A stretch of 64,000 nucleotides of DNA from Basidiobolus meristosporus CBS 931.73. Its lineage: Eukaryota; Basidiobolomycota; Basidiobolomycetes; Basidiobolales; Basidiobolaceae. Location of the stretch: contig MCFE01000203.1 in NCBI GenBank assembly GCA_002104905.1, positions 62,001 through 126,000 on the forward strand, given 5' to 3'. The notes under the pieces were generated by a model. The model saw only the letters and a list, made by a program, of their open reading frames with translations. It did no database searches and was not told where the DNA came from. Made by a program: the position numbers and the translations under genes. This document shows, piece by piece, positions 53,318 to 62,107 of this stretch (position 1 is its first letter; the number at the start of each line of letters is the position of its first letter).

Positions 53318-55624
53318 CTACGCTTGGGATGGCTGTTGGATTTTCAAGGAGAAGATGGCCGCTGCCAGCGCAGAAATTCCTCCGATTCGGAGAATCCAGC
53401 CAATCGCACTGGCGCTATGATTGGGCTCCATGCCAGGTGTGTCACCGATGGGTTGCGAGGAATGCGACTCAAACAGGTAGAATATTATGCTGCTAATGAA
53501 GGTGATCACGAATTGCGGAAAGACAATGTACATGTTGTGAATGCCAAGGATCAGACCGGCAGAATCACCCGTGTTTGTCTCGGGCTGACGATCATCCTCA
53601 ACGTCCGCGTCACGAGCATCCCCCGTCTCTCGAAGTTGATGGTATTCCGTATCGGTGTCGGTAGATCCGCTGGGGTTCACCAGACCTCGTTGAGACCTCG
53701 CCAAATACTCCCCTATCAATGAGAATGGTGCCCACAGTGTGACGGCCCAAGAAAACCCACAGATGGCGATAATCACGGTCGCTTCTTCGACCGCACTAAC
53801 GGCCAGGGTGAAGATCATCGACATGGAGAAGATTACATGGGAAAAGGTGTAGCACTTGAGGAGGTCCAGGCCCAGGGGGTTCCAGTTGTTCGATTTAGGT
53901 GGATATACGCTGCTGTCGTAGGACTCGATGATGAGAGGTAGTACGATAGACGTAGTCAGTGAGACCACGGCAAATAGAAATAGCGCAAAAGACCCAGCTC
54001 TGGTGGATGCCCCGACAATGTCTTTGGTCTTTTGAAATGGATCAGACACAAAGAGCTCAGATACCCAGGTGGTGGAGTAGAATAGGAAGGGGAACCATCC
54101 GATCCAAGCGTAGAATTGGGTGTTGCATATTTGCTGGATTGGCTCTGGAAGTGTACGAAGGGACTTGATGATCTGAAACAGGGTTTGGAAAGGGGAGTTG
54201 CTGTGGCGCACAAAAGGTTAGCGTCGGCTTCATACCATGTAGCCATACGAATCTCACCTCACAGCCTCTCCGAGATCTGAGCGGTCGATCTTTCTTTCTT
54301 TGACACAAAGGCTGGTGACGCCGATGGTGAAAAACAGGGTCAGTGATGCAACCATACAGAGAACCTTCAGTTGAGTGTTTCCAAGGAACGGGAACAAAGA
54401 CACCAAGTCGATAGATCCCCTAGACACATCCGGGGGTTAGTAAGAAATGCGGGCTCGAGCGATGCGTACAAGAACGTACATGAAGTATCCGAACACATTG
54501 CCGAACCCAATCATACGGCCTGCCCAGGCATTTCCGGATTCTTGTTTGGATGGAGGGAGTACATCGACAATCAAAGCCCGGCAGCTGGCTTGAACTGAAA
54601 GGATAGCATGGGGTTTAGCTTCGCTCCAAACAAAATGCATGCGTACAGCGGCGCCATACCAGAATTAATCGCAAAATCCAGCAGGTAAAACGCTAATACC
54701 GCTAGAGTGACAACCAATCGCCCCTGGGTAGTTGGGATGGTGGTTTTAGACATACGCGCCTTTACGTTGATGGTCACAACATACCTCGCTAACGCCGAAA
54801 AAGAAATTGATGATTTCTCGCGACCAACCGATGATGATAAAGGAGAAAAACACCGCGATGCTTCCCCCAATCATGAAAGGTCGTCGTCGGCCAATGGAGG
54901 AGGTGCACCTGTCGCTATAAACTCCAACTATGGGCTGCATAATGAGTCCTAAAAGGCTTCTTAGAATCACTTGACAGAAGGCCACTTGAAAGGAAGCAGT
55001 GATATACCAGATAATGGTCCGGCCAGCCAAACAAGCGACATCACTGATTTTGAAATTCCAAGAGATAGTAGGTAGGGTGTGCCTGATAAGATAATCCATT
55101 GATAAAAGTGCTCAAGTTCATCAAGATGCTTTTGCCTACCAACCATAAGACATTTCCACTGTCCCTGGAGGGTTGCAAGGGAGACGAGAAAATAGAGAGC
55201 GTTAGCATGTTGCATCAATTCTAAGCGTGTGTAAGAGCGGCAAGAAGTCCGGTTCATCGCCAGAGAAAGTACGATATCAGGGGCAGACTTACAGGTAAAT
55301 TGATATCTATGTGAACGAAGTCAGCCTTGTTTGCAAACTAAACTACTTCGCAAAAGTCACCTACCCCGCAAAACATAAGGTCAGCAAAAATATTCGCCAG
55401 CTTTCTTGAAAGGAATTGGAAGTTATGAATTGGAGAACCAGGCGATCTGGCCGAAGCAGAGATCTCGGCGCTGAGTTATTTGATGACCGTTGGCCTCCTA
55501 AGTTCGAAGAGCGATGTCGTAAACTGAGTAAAATTGGCGTGTCATCATCGGAGTATCGCGGCGGTAGCTCTTCAGAGGATCTGGGGGCCGCCTGAGTAGA
55601 GTACATTGTCTTGAGAAACGTCAT
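53318..55624 (-). CDS. SUT1/SLC45-type sugar (alpha-glucoside) proton symporter
   Basis: Nine exons, minus strand: 55365-55624, 55293-55306, 55144-55164, 55008-55082, 54785-54948, 54660-54723, 54480-54594, 54258-54419, 53318-54200. The product is 585 aa. Exons 2 and 3 are only 14 and 21 nt. Together with their neighbours they rebuild the conserved first helix CFAGYQFTWTVEMSYGTPYL, which no unspliced frame contains. Other GPH/SUT marks: SLVWLAGPLSG, QPIVGVYSDRCTSSIGRRRP, DFAINSVQASCRALIVDVLP, GNAWAGRMIGFGNVFGYF and WIGWFPFLFYSTTWVSELF. S. pombe Sut1 imports maltose and sucrose; substrate here is inferred. A large acidic loop (about 460-505) interrupts the C-terminal half, a common feature of the family. 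ATG 55624 chosen; MYST at 55606 is an alternative. Confidence 0.9.
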
Positions 55625-55900
55625 GCATGGTATGAATTAGAAGAACTAATTGTGAGCAAGTTGGTTTCTATATCATAACAGGCGTGTACTTGGTGGAGTC
55701 TGGCTGATTATCAAATGGATTTGGAAGGTTCCATGGTGACTGTTCGAATGAAAATAACAAATAGTCCAATTGGATGTTTAAAAATAGCGTATATTAATTA
55801 AATAGTAGGAAAATTAAGCAAAGCCAGAGCGGAATTAAAATACATCGAAATATCGGTTACAAAACCAGTTCACACTGCTAATTTGTACATATGAGTGGGA

Positions 55901-57709
55901 TTATTCAATCACCTCCAACTTGGGTCGCTTTCTTCTAGCGTCATATGAATAATCCGTGTTGGGGCGGACATTCTGGTTGGTGGTGAACATGATTGAGGGC
56001 AAAATGTTTCCGTTGCTCATGGAGTTCACGGTGGGTACTGCAAAGCCTGCCATCATAGAGATGTTGTAGCTGCTCTGTTGCTGGTTGCTCATTACAGGAG
56101 TCTGGTTGTACGATGGGGCAGAGGTATTGCTCTCGTTGTTCTCGTTGGTATAGATGTTGGTCATCACAGGAGGGAGGGTGGAGGCATTCAAAGATGGGTT
56201 GCGTGGGATCTCACGCATATCTCTCATGGCGTGGAGATGGGTGCAATATTTCTCCAGCATGCTGAACAGGCCAGCTTTGGAGAAGGGCTTGGCCAGGATA
56301 TCATTCATCCCATTGGCCAGATACGTCATGCAATCGTTTTCGGTGGTATTTGAGGTCATGGATATGATCGGTGTAACAGAGTCAAATTGGCGGATACGCG
56401 AGGTAGCTGAAATCCCATCCAAATTGGGCATCACGATATCCTGCCATCAGAAGATCCATTAGCTGGATGTCAATGAAGAAGCATGCGCCGACAGAACTAT
56501 ACCATGAACACGATGTCGTATTTCTCCAAATTCATCTTGTTAACCGCGGCCACTCCGTCGGTAGCGATGTCGAAAGAACAGCCAAAGATCTGAAGAAGCT
56601 TTCCGCTCAGTCGTTGACATATAGCGTCGTCTTCAACTAGCAGCACCTTGGGAGGGACTGACCAGCTAGAAAGATAGCCACCTCTTTGACCATCGCCGTC
56701 ATTATTGCTGGCTCTGTTCAGGCCCATGGAGTCGCCGCTCTGGAAATGGTGGTCTGAGGTAATGTTGAGAAATTGCGATTTGGCTGGAGATGAGAAACGA
56801 GACAACCAACCTATGGGGGTAGAAGCGAATTGCTGCAGAATCTGGGCTCTTTTGTTTATCTCCTCGGCTTGGCTTAGATTTGCCTTGGATATTTCGTTGT
56901 AGGAGTTAAGAAGTTTCAGGGCCTCGGTCGACCCGGCAGAGTAGGGCGCGGCGTTTTCGTTAGATTCTGATTCAGATGGTAAGTCACTGTACCTCCGGCA
57001 CCGTTGAAATCCTCTACTTACTTGACTCCTGGTTGACAAGATATTGGATAAGATTATGCATCAACTGATCTTGAGCCATCATGCTTTTCCGGAACATCAA
57101 TATCTCTTCGATCACCATCTGGTAGTTTTTGCTGAGCGACTGGAGGTATGCCGCCATGTCGGACTGTGCTTTGGTGACGTTGTTCACCTGGAAGTGCAGG
57201 TCCTCAGCCACTGCTTTCATTTCATCCGGAAGGGAGCCCACGCCAGCCAGAGTCTTGTTCTTGTTCGGTATCTTACGCTGGTGGAGAGGGTTAGCTAGAA
57301 GAAGAGAGGCGAACCTCAGATAAGACATGTTACCTTGATTAACTCCAGCTGATCACGCTTATTGTACTGGAACTTGGGGTGCTGAAATTCCCAAGCCTAT
57401 GTTGTACTTAGTAAATGGCAACAAACACGGCCACTGCTGAGCGCGTCTTACCTGGTCTCCATAGGGCTTGTTACTATCCTCGGTGTTTTTGATTTTGTGG
57501 AAATCGTATTTATTTAGTTGTCGAACAAAACTGGCGAAGTTATTATGCTTGAAATGCTTCGGCAGGATGTTTCTTGCGAACTCATTAGGCTCTTTAACTA
57601 CAAATGTGTCCCCGTTCATTCCCCAAGACACTATGTGGCTGTGGACTGTATCCTCTAACATTCGATACAGCTTTTTTACAAAATCTGGAACACCCGGTGG
57701 AGTAGACAT
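55901..57709 (-). CDS. Skn7/Prr1-type transcription factor (HSF domain plus response regulator)
   Basis: Five exons, minus strand: 57452-57709, 57334-57396, 57022-57277, 56503-56966, 55901-56440; introns 55-62 bp. The product is 526 aa. HSF-type DNA-binding domain, residues 1-107 (FVKKLYRMLEDTVHSHIVSW, ILPKHFKHNNFASFVRQLNK, FQYNKRDQLELIKRKI). Coiled-coil region about 115-215. Receiver domain about 297-415 with the acidic pair VEDD, phospho-acceptor Asp348 (FMDIVMPNLDG), Ser/Thr in MTSNTT and Lys in LAKPFSKAG. C-terminal Asn/Gln/Ser-rich region and a basic end (DARRKRPKLE, possible NLS). In yeast Skn7 takes phosphate from the Sln1-Ypd1 relay and drives oxidative and cell-wall stress genes. A histidine kinase gene lies next upstream on the same strand. 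Confidence 0.94.
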
Positions 57710-59064
57710 TACAAGGGAAACAATGCAGTGTTGGATCGATGAAAAGATTGACGTAAATTCCGCACCGCTTCGTTTTATAGGCCTCGGAAATGGCTACAGG
57801 GGTGGTGTACAGTATTCCAATACATTAGACTCATCGTTGAATTTATCTATAAGAGCTTCCACTTCCACACTGGGAAATTGTCGATCACATCAGCCGCTCA
57901 CATCAGGAATCCAGAACAGTTGTGACCTTTGAATCTGGAATCATGGGCCACCTGCCTAAGCAGTCAAGATGGAACGCGTTATGTATGGTTGCTGAGTGGC
58001 ATTCAAGATGTTCAAATGAGGAACAAATATGGCTATTCTTCTAAGCCTGCTGCGCTTGCGCGTGTGACAGCGCGTTTTCGATTCATGAATACTTATTAAA
58101 AATCAGTCTCCTATTTGGAAACACTTGGAAGGGTGGGTGCTGTAAACATCTTCGCTCACATTGCTCTCAGCATGCTCTTTTTCTTGGCTGCCCTTCTTTT
58201 GAGGTTGGATTCCAGAACCATGTACGGGAGATGTAACTAAGCCCAGAGCAAAGCTATCTACCAAGCAGCAATACAAGGCCTAGGCCTGTCCAGAACATTC
58301 TAGGCGTTATGAGGATTCATGCTGCCTAGATCACTCAGTATCGTGGTCATCTGATTCGCCGGGGCTGCCACAATAGTATTGGAAGTTATCGTGCTAACTG
58401 ATATTTTAAAGTTGTTCCATGATGGAGGAGCCTATTGCTAGGCATAGTTTGTTCCATTGCCACTCGTTCGTTTCATAAACACTCACAGTCAATTATGATG
58501 TCACATAATCTGTATCTGCTTATCGGATCCGACCTTGCACTGCATGAGCGTGTTCATCAATATAGCAATTAGGATCCTTGATGGCAAGTGGTAGTGAAAC
58601 CAAGCTGCCTCACATTGTCTACGATTCGGCTGGCAGTTTCCTTTGATTTGCCAGATCCAGCTGATATATCCATTGCAAACAATACAGCCTCAACGATCCA
58701 GCTGATATCTATTGGTCTAGATAGGTACTGGGTCCGCTCCGGTCTGGTTCACTGGGCTAGGAATCCCATTTCCCGGTATCCTTTTGAGCCAAGTCTAGTC
58801 GCAGATGAAGGCTATGTCCGTTCCTTGAAGTCAAGTCCCGATCCACCAAGGAGGTCAATGCTTCCATAATATTATGTCCTTTTAATCGAAATTTCTAGGT
58901 AACCCAGAGGCCCATATTTAGGGATGGCATTTGAAACCATGCGTGTTACTGTGAGGGGCTAGCGAGGGAGTGGCACGAGTTGAGTTACCCAAACTCTATT
59001 CGTAGTACACATGCCGCTCTGCTATGTACAGGCTCGTTAAACTAGTGTACAAAGTGAACGTAGA
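57710..59064. other. Intergenic; no gene seen
   Basis: 1.35 kb between the Skn7-like gene's start and the 3' end of the histidine kinase. The open stretch at 58588-58869 is featureless. Confidence 0.5.
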
Positions 59065-60702
59065 TTATCTAAGACAGGCAGTCACGCATTCCAGAATGAC
59101 CATGCGATTTACGGGTTTTGATAAGTAGGCATTCATCCCTACCTCAAAACATCGCTCAATGTCCGTTTTGATGGTGTTTGCCGATACTGCGATGATAGGT
59201 GTTTGACGGTCAAACTTCCTTATTTCTGTGGTAGCTTCGTAACCGTCCATCACTGGCATTTGGCAATCCATGAAAATCACCGAGAACTTGATTCGCTTGC
59301 AAACTTCAACAGCCTGCGATCCATCCACCACGGATGTTATGCTGATGAAATGATCAGTAATCTGCCGGCGCAATACTGTCTGATTGATCGCATTATCATC
59401 CACAATGAGTGCGGTAAGTCCTTTGAAAGCAGGGGGCCTCTCGAGAGCCTGTTGCACATCAAACCTCATCTTGATCCAAAATAAGGTCCCTATTCCAACT
59501 TCGCTGGTAACTCCAATGGTTCCTTGCATCTTCTCGACCAGAAATTTCGTTAATGAGAGGCCCAGACCGTGCTTCCAGGTATGGGATTCGCCAACCTGGC
59601 CGACTGATTCGAACAAATTGTCCACCCTTTCCGGGGCAATTCCGCTGCCTGTATCTGATATCTGGATGAACAATAGCAGCTCACAATTGTCATTTGACCA
59701 ATTCTCTACGGTTACGGATATGGCGCCCTGTTCAGTATATTCTATTGCATTGTCGACTATGTTCCTGATGATCTCCTCAAAGCGTACCGCGTCCCCAACA
59801 ACCACCTGCGTCATAGAGGGTGGCACAGTGAAGTTAAGCTCCAGGCTCTTTCGAGAAGCTGAAAGTCGAGTCTTTCTGTGAACGGACTCGAAGATCTTGA
59901 TTGGTTGGAACCGAATGAATTCCAACGCAAGCTCCTCCGTCTCGATTTTGGCGATGTCCAGCATGTCGTTTGTTAAGCGCGATATCCGCTCACTACTTTC
60001 CTGCATAATCTCCAAAAGTTGTCGCTGCTCCTCTGTCAGAGGTGAGGATTGCAGAAGTTCAATACACCCCGTAATCCCATGAATAGGTGTTCGAATCTCA
60101 TGACTCATGTGAGCAAGAAATTGTGACTTCATGATTGCCGCTTGTCTATCCGCCTCCAAATCCGCAACGAATGATTTTGCCTCACCCAGTGGGGAGGATC
60201 CTATCCTTAATTCCATACAACGGACGACATGTTGCGCAAGAGCCTCTAGCCCTCTCTTCTGTTTTGTGTCAAGCCTGTTCGGTTTGGTGTCAATCGCACA
60301 TAGTGACCCTAGAGCATGGCCCCGTGCTGATATGAGAGGCGCGCCTGCATAAAATCCGATTTCTTCGGATGATTCGCTTGTGCTCTCGATAAAGCGCAGG
60401 TCTTGTGTGGTATCATTTACAATTAACGTCATTTTCGTTGCCACGACATATGAACAAAACTCCACACCTTTCGCTCCTGGTTTGATGTTAGTGTTGTATC
60501 GTGATTTGACATAGCAGTGTTCGTCGGTGAGAAAACAAATCATTGCCGCAGGAGTGCCACACACTTGAGCGGCAAGGATTGCGATATCATCAAAAATAGG
60601 ATCAGAATCGGCTTGAAGTACATTGTACCTTGCCAACTCGTACATCCCATTGTCTTCTTCGTATATTCGGTTGTCTTGGGGCTTATAGATAGCTATCCTC
60701 AT
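59065..60702 (-). CDS. Cytosolic hybrid histidine kinase (GAF-HisKA-HATPase-REC)
   Basis: 545 aa, intronless, without transmembrane segments. The ATG at 60700-60702 is chosen because the GAF homology begins at once after it (ELARYNVLQADSDPIFDDIA); the open frame runs upstream only to a TTG. GAF domain about 20-165 (DEHCYVKSRYNT, FCSYVVATKMTLIVNDTTQD). HisKA with phospho-acceptor His201 in AHMSHEIRTPIHG. HATPase with N-box Asn318 (NIVDNAIEYT) and G-boxes DTGSGIAPE (350) and HGLGLSLTK. Receiver domain 431-544 with DDN, Asp479 (FMDCQMPVMDG) and Lys529 (YLSKPVNRM). It should autophosphorylate and pass phosphate to an HPt protein. Ligand of the GAF is unknown. No intron in a neighbourhood of intron-rich genes; old bacterial transfer of such kinases into fungi is a known possibility. 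Confidence 0.94.
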   Translation of the reverse strand: MRIAIYKPQDNRIYEEDNGMYELARYNVLQADSDPIFDDIAILAAQVCGTPAAMICFLTDEHCYVKSRYNTNIKPGAKGVEFCSYVVATKMTLIVNDTTQDLRFIESTSESSEEIGFYAGAPLISARGHALGSLCAIDTKPNRLDTKQKRGLEALAQHVVRCMELRIGSSPLGEAKSFVADLEADRQAAIMKSQFLAHMSHEIRTPIHGITGCIELLQSSPLTEEQRQLLEIMQESSERISRLTNDMLDIAKIETEELALEFIRFQPIKIFESVHRKTRLSASRKSLELNFTVPPSMTQVVVGDAVRFEEIIRNIVDNAIEYTEQGAISVTVENWSNDNCELLLFIQISDTGSGIAPERVDNLFESVGQVGESHTWKHGLGLSLTKFLVEKMQGTIGVTSEVGIGTLFWIKMRFDVQQALERPPAFKGLTALIVDDNAINQTVLRRQITDHFISITSVVDGSQAVEVCKRIKFSVIFMDCQMPVMDGYEATTEIRKFDRQTPIIAVSANTIKTDIERCFEVGMNAYLSKPVNRMVILECVTACLR

Positions 60703-61514
60703 TCCTATACTGACCGGGGTGATATAATTGATGGTAGTTGCAAGCAATGGAAACAGCAGCAGGCACTTATTAAATAGGAGAAAATCGAGATCGATGTTAC
60801 TGTTGCTCAAACATATAATTATCTTCCGGAACGTTACCAGTAGGGGAGGTCGATGATAGCGATGTTAAGCACACTGGTCTCAACTTGGTGGATTTAGTTG
60901 TGCCGATGTGTATTGAATCCTCGATTATAATACTCGTCTTAAGAAATAGCTGCCGATTGCTGTTTTAGATTCTCATTCTATTGGTGCATTGCCGAATCAT
61001 TTCAACTCGCGTATGTCGCATTCTTCCATATAGCGATGGCTTGGTGTTATGAATTAGTGTATCCAGTATTGTTTTGCTTGACGAACATCTGATCCATATT
61101 AGGTAATCAGCAGAGTTGTAGCTTTACCATAGTAAATGTACAGAGCGCTTGCAATCATGGATCAAGGAGTTCTCAGTATCCTGATGGTCCTGAATGATAT
61201 CGCTGATAAGTAGCGCATGGGGATTGGTGATTTGTCGTGTAGGACATCATGCCTTTGGTGGATTGATCGTCCATTTCAGATCACATCGGGTACAGCTGAT
61301 TTTGTCAAGTAGATCATCAATATTGGCTAATTGATTCAAGTGAGCACAGCCGTCTAGCACAGCCGTCTAGCACAACCCTCCAATTTCGCCATCACTGCGC
61401 ATTACTGAATATGTCAGCATATTGCCTTAGGACTTGAAAGCGTTTTGGAAGTTGGAACTCTTGGGGCTCTCATAATGATTTCAATAGATTGTATATGTTG
61501 CAAATTTCGAAATT
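60703..61514. other. Intergenic; short tandem repeat, no gene seen
   Basis: Kinase upstream region. Contains two adjacent copies of CACAGCCGTCTAG (near 61346-61375) and otherwise nothing recognisable. Confidence 0.5.
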
Positions 61515-61712
61515 AATCCTAAATATTCCATGAACTTGTTCACTTGAATCGAAGCCTACAAATATTGGATTATTTTGCCCAAATTCTTTGTTAAGGTTTC
61601 TTTGGAATATTTTACCAAAACACCAGGTACTCAGACATGAGGAATCTCAATGTGGTCCAAAGTCCTCAAACTTTGCACACATGCTCTTGGGAGCTTCCAA
61701 AATATATTCTGC
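61515..61712 (+). mobile_element. Diverged relic of the copia LTR
   Basis: CCTAAATATTC, AATATTTTACC.AAA.ACCAGGTACTCAGA and CAAACTTTGCACACATGCTCTTGGGA align in order with the 5' two-thirds of the LTR at 5407-5751, with many substitutions. It lies on the plus strand, opposite to the intact LTR 36 bp further right, so it belongs to an older insertion. Confidence 0.75.
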
Positions 61713-61721
61713 ATGCTTGAT

Positions 61722-61733
61722 TTAGGGTTAGGG
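61722..61733 (-). repeat. Telomere-like motif next to LTR
   Basis: TTAGGGTTAGGG, two units. Read on the strand of the neighbouring minus-strand element this is CCCTAACCCTAA lying 14 bp beyond the LTR 3' end, the same relation as at 5758-5769. Confidence 0.7.
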
Positions 61734-61747
61734 GGGAGACAGCTACC

Positions 61748-62096
61748 TGTTGTAAGAGTCTTGGAGATATCGGAAGTGATTGGGAGAACAAGTAGATTAT
61801 GTGGTTTTCACTTAATGATTTATTGAATGTAAAAGTAGTATTTATACTTTTACCTGGTGTTGGAATTACAAACATGTAGAATAGGTTAAGGAAGGTCCTA
61901 AGAACATGTGTGCAAAGTTTGGGGCTGTTTGGACAACTTATCAAATTTTCATGTTCTGGGTACCTGGTATTTTGGTGAAAATATTCTAAGTAAGTCCTGA
62001 CAAGGAATTTGGTCAGTATTCTCTAGGATTTGAAGGTAATGATCTAAGTGACTAAGTTAGGTGAATATTTAGGTGGAAATACAAATTTTTACAACA
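61748..62096 (-). mobile_element. 3' LTR of the copia element at the right end
   Basis: 349 bp; on the minus strand it begins TGTTGTAAAAA and ends TTACAACA. Closely similar over its whole length to the solo LTR at 5407-5751, with TATAAATA and AATAAA in the same places. It lies directly downstream of a polypurine tract and pol, which fixes it as the 3' LTR. The flank beyond it is GGTAG (minus strand); the other end of the element is outside the window. Confidence 0.93.
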
Positions 62097-62105
62097 CTCC
62101 CACTC
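62097..62105 (-). other. Polypurine tract of the copia element
   Basis: GAGTGGGAG on the minus strand immediately before the LTR, the expected primer site for plus-strand DNA synthesis. Confidence 0.7.
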
Positions 62106-62107
62106 AG

